Of a stretch of 64,000 nucleotides of DNA, positions 56,626 through 64,000 are shown one piece after another. The stretch lies in the NCBI RefSeq assembly GCF_020497125.1, contig NC_059075.1, forward strand, positions 60,035,321 through 60,099,320. The letters run 5' to 3'. Position numbers and translations under genes: made by a program. The DNA is from Mauremys mutica (lineage: Eukaryota > Chordata > Testudines > Geoemydidae). The notes under the pieces are model-generated. The model had not been told where the DNA came from, searched no databases, and saw only the letters and a list, made by a program, of their open reading frames with translations. Each line of letters begins with the position of its first letter. Within the stretch, counting starts at the first letter, position 1.

Positions 56626-57865
56626 CATAGGCGTGCGCAGCACATTTCATTAGGGTGTGCACCCAGGGAATTTTCTTTCTTTCTTTCTTTATTTTAAAGG
56701 CAAACATCATAAAGGTTGGGGTGCGGGAGGGAGTGCAGGGTGTGGGAGGGGGTGCAGTGTGCAGGAAGGGGCTCAGGGCAAGGGATTGGGTCAGAGGAGG
56801 GGTGCAGGGTGTGTGAAGGGGCACAGGAAAGGGGTTTGGGGTGCAGGAGGAGTGTGGGGTGCGGCAGGGGGCTCAGCGCAGGGGGTTGGGGTGCAGGAGG
56901 GGTGCTGGGTGCAGCACGGGGCTCAGGGCAGGGAGTTGGGGGCGGGGTGTAGGAGGGGGCTCAGGGCAGGGGGTTGGAGTGCAAGGTGCAGGCAGGGGGC
57001 TTAGGGCAGAGGGTTGGGGTACAGGAGCGGGGTGTGACAGGAGCTCAGGGCAGGGGGTTGGGGTGCAGGAGGGGTGCAGGGTGCATCAGGGGACTCAGGG
57101 CAGGGGGTTGGGGTGTGAGGTGCAGGCAGGAGGCTTAGGGCAGGGAGTTGGGGGGTGGGGTGCAGGCAGGAGGCTTAGGGCAGGGAGTTGGGTGCGAGGT
57201 GCAAGCAGAAGGATCAGGTCAGGGGATTGGAGTGCAGGAGGGGTTCAGGGTGCAGGCGGAGGGCTCAGGGCAGGGGGTTGGGGTGCAGGAAGGGTGCTCA
57301 GGACAGGGAATTGGGGTGCAGGAGAGGTGCAGCGGGGGCTCAGGACAGGGAGTTGGGGTGCAGGAGGGGTACGGGGTGCAGGCAGGGGGCTCAGGGCAGG
57401 GGGTTGGGGGGTGGGGTGCAGGAGGGGTTTGGGCTCCAGCCCAGCGCCGCTTACCTGCAGTGGCGCGCTCCCTGCCTGCCTGCCTGCCTTCCCTGGCCCC
57501 ACACCGTGCCTCTCCCTCACCACGTCCCTGCGCAGCCCCGTGGGGGGGCCCACAGGGCTCCACAGGGCTCCCTTGCCATGCCTCCAGGTACCTCCCCTGA
57601 AGCTTCCACTGGCCACAGTTCCCCGTTCCTGGCCAATGGGAGCTGCGGGCGGTGGTGCCTGGAGTAACGCACAGAGCCTTCTGCCCCCCTGGGGTCCCAG
57701 GGACGTAGTGCCGTGCCGGCCGCTTCTGAGAGTGGCGCAGGGCCCGAGGCACCACCGGGGGGCAAATCCCGCAGGCCGGATCCAAAGCCCTGAAGGGCCG
57801 GATCCGGCCTGTGGTCATTAGGGTGTGCCTGGGCACACCCGGCACACTCCGTGCACATGCCTACG
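56626..57865. mobile_element. 1.24-kb non-autonomous hAT with perfect 8-bp duplication
   Basis: The ends are CATAGGCGTGCGCAGCAC and, inverted, CGTAGGCATGTGCACGGA. Exact TTCCTAGT copies flank it (56618-56625 and 57866-57873). Subterminal text CATTAGGGTGTGCACCCAGG pairs with the right-hand CATTAGGGTGTGCCTGGGCA in direct and inverted fashion. The interior has a large G-rich minisatellite and a CCACTGGCCACAGTTCC / CCTGGCCAATGGGAGCTG segment shared in style with the hAT at 12963. No transposase. Confidence 0.93.
56705..57430 (+). repeat. G-rich minisatellite inside the 1.24-kb hAT
   Basis: About 17 imperfect units of 35-50 bp with the core GGGCTCAGGGCAGGGGGTTG then GGGTGCAGGAGGGGTGC. It creates long spurious frames, the largest being 326 codons on the plus strand (56841-57821) of Gly/Ala/Gln/Arg repeats. 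The GGG spacing could favour quadruplex formation (inference). Confidence 0.9.
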
Positions 57866-57873
57866 TTCCTAGT

Positions 57874-58278
57874 GCCTGGCGGAGAGCAATACTTAGATAA
57901 AGGCAAGCTGGCAGAAGCTTAGTCTGGACATAAGGGAGGCACTGATAGCGTGTTAAGGGAAAGTGGGGTGATTGTCCTTCCTATCCTTTCATTTAAGAAG
58001 TTTTCAATTTGGGGTGCTGCTGGATCCTCAATGACACCTGGAAGTACAGGTGGCACCAGGGGCCCAAAGCATCATTTTACAACTGCATTTGTTTAACCGA
58101 TGCAGCTGTAAAATTTTAGACAGGTAAGTGGGGTGTCAGAGGGGACGGGGAGTCCCCAGGCTGGGGGCGGGGTGGGGAGGATTCACATGGAGGGTCATAT
58201 GGGGAGGTCATGTGCTCTTCCTTGTGTCCCTCCCATGAGTGCAGTACTGGCAAGAAATGATTTCTACTTGCACCACTG
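57874..58278. other. Right-hand part of the large hAT block
   Basis: Non-coding. It ends with AGTGCAGTACTGGCAAGAAA and the hAT terminus TTGCACCACTG. A similar GTACGCAGTACTGGCAAGAG lies 30-50 bp inside the left end (53468), supporting a common element. Confidence 0.7.
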
Positions 58279-58286
58279 ATTATTAG

Positions 58287-58982
58287 TTCTGTGAGCAGTT
58301 CCTCTTTAATGGTAGCTTAGGTTCCAGTGATCATGACTTGTATAATGTGCATACAGAATTAAGTCCACACCAGCAATATATATAGATGTGGTGATCTAAC
58401 AGGGCCAGTTTCACAAAGCTGAAAACAAGTTATGAGCCAAATCAGCTGGGAGGACAAATTTAATTTAAAAAAAGGGGAGAATCATTGGGAATCATTTAAG
58501 AACACCTTCCTAGATGCCCCAAAAGCCAAAATCTTTCTCTGCGTTGGTTAAGTCTGTGCAGGTTGAAAAAACAACCTAGTTTAGAGGGGAAGTGAGGGCA
58601 GCTGTAAAATAATAAGTAAAAAAATGGAAGAAAGGGGAAGTTGATAGTAATGAATATAAATCAGAAGTTAGGAATTGTAAAAAATTGATAAGGGAAGCCA
58701 AGGGACACAAGGAGAAATATAAGGCCAGAAGAGTTAAGGACAATAAGAAGGAGTTGTTTTGAATATATCAGGAACAAAAAGAATTCTGACAATGGTACTA
58801 GTCCATTACTAGATGGGAATGGTAGAATTATCAACAATAATGCAGAAAAGGCACAGGTTTTCAATCAATATTTTTTATTTGTATGGGGGTTGGAGTTGAT
58901 GCAGTCTCATCATTAGGTGGTGATAACATTCTTTCCATCCCACTAGTATCCCTGGAGGATATTAAACAGAAGCTATTAAAGT
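58287..58982 (+). pseudogene. Old CR1 LINE, continuation after the hAT block
   Basis: It resumes CR1 ORF2 text beyond the endonuclease: SWEDKFN, a linker with KLIREAKGHKEKYKARRVK-like sequence near 58690-58740, and YIRNKKNSDNGTSPLLDGNG with IINNNAEKAQVFNQYFLFVW (58765-58885), then SLEDIKQKLLKLNI. This is the stretch preceding the reverse transcriptase fingers. It stops at 58982 where a fold-back repeat begins, and the catalytic part is absent. Confidence 0.8.
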
Positions 58983-59061
58983 TAAATATCAGAGGGGTAG
59001 CCATGTTAGTCTGAACCCACAAAAACAACAAGGAATCTGGTGGCACCTTAAAGACTAACAG
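58983..59061 (+). repeat. Truncated fold-back family repeat
   Basis: ATCAGAGGGGTAGCCATGTT, AGTCTGAACCCACAAAAACA and GGTGGCACCTTAAAGACTAA belong to the family at 15453 and 48658, in a variant with a CCCACAAAAACAACAAGG linker. It ends at the following LTR-like block. Confidence 0.7.
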
Positions 59062-59065
59062 ACTA

Positions 59066-60190
59066 TGATGGGTTGGACCCCTTGGGAAGTCACCTGATGT
59101 GCTGAGATACCACTGAGTCTACCTGTTCTGTCAGCATAGGCTCCCTTTAAGCAATCTTGCTGAGCCAGACTCTTAAAACCTCCTCTAACACACACACAGG
59201 CAGGGCCACACCCAGCTGCAGATAAGCTCTGGGAAGACTCAGTTAAGGGACTTGCTCCAGCACTCAGATGTCCACCTCCCTTGGAGTACAGACCAACAGA
59301 TATATTATATTCACCTCTTCCCTCAATGTGGAAGAAGGTATACACAATTTCTTGGCCCCCCTGCCCCCAGTTAGAAATCACATAAACTGGGTTGTATTAT
59401 ATACCAGAAATAAATGTATTAACTATAACAGGTGTATTTTAAGTAGTTAAGGAGGTAGCAGACAGAACAAGGCAGATTACTAAGAAAATAAAACAGAGCA
59501 TGCAATCTAAGCTTAATACACTAAAGAAACTGGTTACATGTGAATTCTCAACCTAAATGTGGTTCTAATAATCTTCACAAGCCAGATGCCCTTCCAGCCT
59601 GGGCCCAGTTTTTTTCCCCTGTTCATCTTAGTTGTTTCCAGCAGTCCTCTTGGGTGGCGTTGCAGGGGAGAACTGACGACCCGGATTACCTCACTCCCCA
59701 CCCGTAAATAGGATTTGCATAAGGCAGGAGTTCTTTGTTTCCTAGTTTGACCCCCTTCCCTTACAGTGGAAAGTTACAAGAAGTCCCAGATAATGTTTTA
59801 GTATCAGGTGACAAGACCACCTGACTCTGCAGGGCCCCGGTAGCCATTCTTCACAGGCTGACCCACATGTTCACAGGAAGACTAAGCTCTTTTACAGTCC
59901 ATTGTCCTTGTTGATGGCCCATCCGCCCTGTCTGGCTTTTCCATTGTTGTACCTGAAGTGTTGGCAGTGGGCGTCACCCAGAGTAGCATAGTTGAGATAT
60001 GATTACATAGTCAATGTTCCTAATTTCAGATACAGAAATGGTACAGGCATATAAGTAGGATAATCACATTCAGTAAATCATAACCTTTCCAGTGATATTT
60101 CATGAGCCATCTAGCATAAAGTATATCTCAGTTATGTCATATTCATATCATAAGCATATTTTCACAAAAGATATGGAATGACACATCACA
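59066..60190 (-). mobile_element. LTR-like repeat copy 3, minus strand, about 1.1 kb
   Basis: Plus-strand text runs from TGATGGGTTGGACCCCTTGG to GGAATGACACATCACA, giving TG...CA ends. ACTA occurs on both sides (59062-59065 and 60191-60194), a 4-bp duplication that would suit a gammaretrovirus-type element but is short enough to be chance. Inverted phrases (GGTTATGATTTACTGAATGT, ATCTGAAATTAGGAACATTG) match copies 1 and 2. I recognise this text as a common turtle retrovirus-like repeat. No gag, pol or env is present. Confidence 0.6.
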
Positions 60191-60509
60191 ACTACATCAT
60201 ACAATAACCTCTCCCTGACTTGAGTAGATTGCTGGACACTTTGGTGGGGAATTTCACTCACAGCCTGAAAAGCACTTATCTTCCTTAGGGATGAAAAAAG
60301 CTATTTTATAAATGTAACATTATTTTATTGTGTGAGAGAAGAGAAACTCTTCAGACATCACAGAGGGAGCATAGCCCTTGCACCCTTTAGAGTTCTTTGT
60401 CATGAAGTAGGGCTGATGTGCTGTAGGTACTCAGGTAAAATTATTAGACGGACTTTGGAATGTGAGACTCCTCATCCACAGAGAAGATAGTGGCTGGTGG
60501 TATCAGTAA

Positions 60510-60843
60510 GACTAAGATTTTGTCATGGTTATTTTTAATAAAAGTCACAGACCGTCCTGGACAACAAAAAAATTTATGGACGCTGTGACCTGTCTGTGAC
60601 TTTTGCTGCTGCAGCTCCAAGGTTTCTCCTGCCACCATGGTGGCTGGGAGCTGTGGGGTTCCCTCCCCCCGTGAGGCTGTCACCCGTTGCTGTAACTCTG
60701 CAGGGGGACCCAGAAGAGCTGTTGCCCATCACTGGAACCCTGGTGGGGCCCCACTGGCTGCCAGCTCCAGTCCAGCGGCTCCAGGAGCTGAAGCAGAAAA
60801 TGAATGTCACGGATTCCGTGACCTCCATGACATAAACATAGCC
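60510..60843. mobile_element. TTAA-type inverted-repeat DNA element, copy 2
   Basis: It runs opposite to 9856-10287 and shares GATTTTGTCATGGTTATTTT, AAAAGTCACAGAC and the GTCACGGATTCCGTGAC / CATGACATAAACATAGCC end. Flanks GTAA and TTAG are degraded versions of TTAA. The interior is about 100 bp shorter than copy 1. No transposase. Confidence 0.75.
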
Positions 60844-60849
60844 TTAGAT

Positions 60850-62640
60850 ATCAGTATTGTGAGATGCTTAAGAAAAGTGTTGTATCTACACAGCAAACTC
60901 CACGATTACACATTTTGATGCATATGAGCCATCATTCAACTGCAGAAAAGAGCTGTCATGGGTTACCTGTAATTTCTAGCAGAAAAGAGGATTCCCACTA
61001 TAACCCAGTGAACATGCTGTTTCTTTCATTTCAAATCTTGCACAATGGTGTCCTAGCCATCTACAAATTGTCATTGACCTCATGGCCTTACTATATTACA
61101 GAGGACTATGTTTAACATTTAACTGCTTGGGATGTAGCAGGCTCATTGACAACACAGAACATCAATCAAGAAGCTATTTTAGATGTTAACCAACTTATTA
61201 GTTGTTGGGGGCAAGATCTTAACCGTGAGAGAGCAACATATAAAATGTGAAAGTCCAGCTCTTCAGAGAACCAAATTTAATTTGAAGCCTTCAGTTGTTC
61301 TGAATTATCTGAGATAAATCAAGACTGAATCCAATTGCTAGTGACAGGTTCAGGTAATTTAGAGACAGACAGTATGTTCCACCATACTGTGGTTCTGCCT
61401 CTGGGAATGTGATATTGCAGACCAGATATTGAAAAGGACTGGCTAGCTTAGGGGATCATTAATGTGGTTAATGAGCCTTTTACCAGTTCAAATCCCTGGT
61501 GGATTTGACAGAAAATTGATTACTACCTGATGTCTGATTGGTGACCCCCATGACTTGCACAAACAGTGCACTAGGACCTGTTGAATTTAGCTTCCCAGCA
61601 GCAACACCGGCAGGGTCCTTAGCTACTAACAATGCCTTATGACATGATACTTATCCCTGCTGTTTAATGCAGAGCTAGCTAGAAAATTTTTCTTTCTCTC
61701 ACTGCCCTGTGGTTGGAGTCATGTGGTTTCCTGACTCCCCCTCCATCCCCCTGAATGATATGTGCAAAGTGAAGCCTCTGTCAAGGACCCAAAAGATGGA
61801 AGAAAACTAGTCAGGCTCCCTTTGAAGGTGGTAAAGGTAAGTAGGGGTCTTGAAGGGAAGGAGGAGATTTGAGCAGTGCAGTAGATTTTCATGCTGTGCA
61901 AACTTCCTGCACCCAGGTTTGTATAACGAACTGAGCAATGAGTCCAGGCTGAGTTCCAGTGTCATTATGAACAATTCCCTCAACTCCACTTTGCAGCCTA
62001 GGTCTAACTGCTTTTAGTCATCTTAGCTAACTGAACTAATGGCATTGTAACCCTTGAAGGGCGCTCTCTGCCTGGTCTCCAATTCCCTCAATATGAGGGG
62101 AGTCACTCACACAGTGGTGACGCAGAAGAGGGAGCTAGTACTTTTAAAACATCAGTAAGTTTTCAAAGATATTTCTTTTGTCTGCTGCTTTTGGCTACAG
62201 GCTGCCAGCTTTGACAGAGCACTAGTCATTGATGACTGGCACTTGTGAGCCTCTGGAATATGAAGCAATTAGCATTGATCAGACATATCAAAAGCAGGCT
62301 TTTCCCTGGCCAAACCTCAGGGGTGGGAACAGAGACAGAGCATTTAACTTAGTATGTATAGGTGTGCACACATGCTGCACAACAGGGAAACTGAGACATA
62401 CCAGGGTACAATTCAGACTGGGGGGGGCTTGACCCCTGCCCTGCAACCATGGGTGCCTTATGATGCTTTGCTGAAGTAGCTCTCACCTGGGCTGCTCACA
62501 AACAGCCTTCTAGCGTGCAAGCCACACCCTGAGTGTCTGTGTGCAACCGCAGCCTGTCAGCTACACCCTGGCTCCCACCAGCCTTGGTTACATTGCAGGT
62601 TGACCCCAACGCACATCCAGTCCCAGATGCAACCAGATGG
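60850..62640. other. Intergenic DNA, no gene recognised
   Basis: Stop-rich. Text near 62320-62620 (GTGCACACATGCTGCACAAC, CACCAGCCTTGGTTACATTG) may be an old retroelement end, without visible boundaries. Confidence 0.4.
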
Positions 62641-62644
62641 AGTT

Positions 62645-63706
62645 ACTATAAGGTGGGTACAATACTGGTTGGAAAACCATTCCCAGAGAGTGATCATCAG
62701 TGGTTCATAGTCATGTTGGAAGGACATAAGGAGTGGGGTCCCGCAGGGATCAGTTCTGGATCTGGTTCTGTTCAAAATCTTTATCAATGATTTAGATAAT
62801 GGCATAGAGAATACACTTATAAAGTTTGTGGACGATACCAAGCTGGGAGGGGTTGCAAGTGCTTTGGAGGATAGAATTAAAGTTCAAAATGATCTGGACA
62901 AACTGGAGAAATGGTCTGAACTAAAAAAGAATGAAATTCAGTAAGGACAAATGCAAAGTACTCCATTTAGGAAGGAACAATCAGTTGCACACATACAAAA
63001 TGGGAAATGACTGCCTAGGAAGGAGTACTGCGGAAAGGGATCTGGGGGTCATAGTGGACCACAAGCTAAATATGAGTCAACACTGTAATGCTGTGGCAAA
63101 AAAAAGCAAACATCATTCTAGGATGTATTAGCAGGAGTATTTGTAAGCAAGACACAAGAAGTAATTCTTCCACTGTACTCCACTCTCATTAGGTCTTAGC
63201 TGGAGTATTGTGTCCAGTCTGGGCACCACATTTCAAGAAGGATGTGGACAAATTGAAGAGAGTCCAGAGAAGAGCAACAAAAATGATTAAAGGTCTAGAA
63301 AACATGATCTATGAGGGAAGATTTTAAAAATTGGGTTTGTTTATTCTGGAAAAAAGAAGACTGAGAGGGGACATAACAGTTTTCAAGTATGTAAAAGGTT
63401 GTTACAAGGAGGAAGAAGAAATTTTTTTTCTTAACCTCTGAGGATAGGACAAGGGGCAATGGACTTAAATTGCAGCAAGGGAGGTTTAGGTTGGACATTA
63501 AGAAAAACTTCCTAACTGTCAGGGTGGTTAAGCACTGGAATAAATTGCCTAGGGAGGTTGTAGAATCTCCATCATAGGAGATTTTTTAAGAGCAGGTTGG
63601 ACAAACATCTTTCAGGAATGGTCTAGATTATTAGTCCTGCCACGAGTGCAGGGGACTGGACTAGATGACCTCTTGAGGTCCCTTCCAGTTCTATGCTTCT
63701 ATGATT
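62645..63706 (+). mobile_element. CR1 LINE 3' part
   Basis: It begins within the reverse transcriptase (GPAGISSGSGSVQNLYQ corresponds to GVPQGSVLGPLLF). A degraded catalytic box VCGRYQAG in the wrong frame follows, then KFSKDKCKVLHLGRNNQLHT and DLGVIVDHKLNMSQHC (62931-63131). The 3' tail is CCAGTTCTATGCTTCTATGA. Better preserved than the copies at 7.9 and 48.8 kb but with several frameshifts. Confidence 0.88.
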
Positions 63707-64000
63707 TCTTTGTTTAGGACAGACCTGTCTTTTTTAGGATTGTGGAACATGTGTTATAACATCATACAGGGAAATCTTATAATTTCACAATGTTGCCACA
63801 CATACTTTATCAGGATGATACTGACCAGCAAATTATGAGTTTTCAAATGATACCTTGTTCAAAGATTATTACAATAGTGTGCAGGGGGCAAATACAGGGG
63901 CATATTTCATCAGACATCCACTGAATCTAACTGGCTGTTTTCAGAGCAAACAATAGCAACTGGGTGAAAGAGAAAGGTCATCCTTCCTGATAACGAATGT
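63707..64000. other. Intergenic DNA to window end
   Basis: No gene or repeat recognised. Confidence 0.4.

Larger units (their letters stand above)
53439..58278. mobile_element. 4.84-kb hAT-bounded composite block with perfect 8-bp duplication
   Basis: Exact ATTATTAG copies lie at 53431-53438 and 58279-58286. The ends are CAGTAGTGCACGGAGGATG and, inverted, CAGTGGTGCAAGTAGAAATC, with further paired text CTCTCCAGTACGCAG / CTTGCCAGTACTGCA to about 40 bp. Removing the block joins the two halves of one CR1. The interior has no recognisable transposase and holds later arrivals: two CAGGGGCGGCTC-type hATs, a 1.24-kb hAT, and an LTR-like segment. The original transposon has therefore been expanded by nested insertion. 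Confidence 0.85.

Noticed and set aside
56841..57821. 326-codon plus-strand open frame rich in Gly, Gln and Arg
   Set aside because: It lies entirely in a G-rich minisatellite inside a hAT; other frames are equally open and no domain is present.
59062..60194. A complete endogenous retrovirus
   Set aside because: Only LTR-like sequence is present; no gag, pol or env could be found, and the 4-bp duplication may be chance.

Overview
The window reads as a stretch of a sauropsid nuclear genome, most likely a turtle (a crocodilian is the main alternative). The reasons are several CR1 LINEs, including one almost intact copy with the TTCTATGATTCTATGA-type tail, many hAT and Harbinger-type miniature elements, fold-back repeats carrying the phrase TAGCCGTGTTAGTCTG, and MIR-like CORE-SINE fragments. 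Species assignment is an inference from repeat content and from recognising these repeats; nothing was searched.

Only one host gene is convincing: an intact, single-exon CHST14 (dermatan 4-O-sulfotransferase 1) at 18937-20046 on the plus strand. A GC-rich, CpG-rich leader and a C-rich minisatellite (about 17740-18400) lie upstream, and an AT-rich 3' UTR of about 1.3 kb with an AATAAA at 21332 lies downstream. No other exon could be supported on either strand, so the gene sits alone with about 18 kb upstream and 44 kb downstream of intergenic DNA.

Layout. 1-12.8 kb: mostly unassigned AT-rich DNA with a small hAT element (1752-2100), CR1 tails (4.5 kb, 7.9 kb), MIR-like fragments and a TTAA-flanked element (9856-10287). 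12.8-16.7 kb: a cluster of nested elements (a fold-back repeat split by a hAT, a dead reverse transcriptase on the minus strand, a fold-back element with a 17-bp target duplication, a palindromic MITE). 17.7-21.4 kb: CHST14. 21.4-38.4 kb: Harbinger-type MITE (TTA duplication), dead reverse transcriptase pieces, a 1.2-kb hAT, a possible LTR and a solo LTR (36210-36875) with a 5-bp duplication. 38.4-49.9 kb: small hAT copies, the young CR1 (about 39.47-42.74 kb), a broken Harbinger transposase, LTR-like sequence, and a degraded CR1 carrying a 101-bp hAT. 50.8-60.2 kb: an old CR1, with remains of both ORFs, split by a 4.84-kb hAT-bounded block that itself holds three further hAT elements and an LTR-like segment, followed by another LTR-like block. 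60.2-64 kb: a second TTAA-type element and another CR1 tail.

The main result beyond the gene is a well-dated stack of insertions. Many elements have exact target duplications (8 bp for hAT, 5 bp for the solo LTR, 3 bp TTA for Harbinger, 13 and 17 bp for the fold-back family), so their boundaries and relative order can be read from the sequence itself. I found no CRISPR array, prokaryotic operon, rRNA or tRNA gene, and no clearly new protein-coding system.
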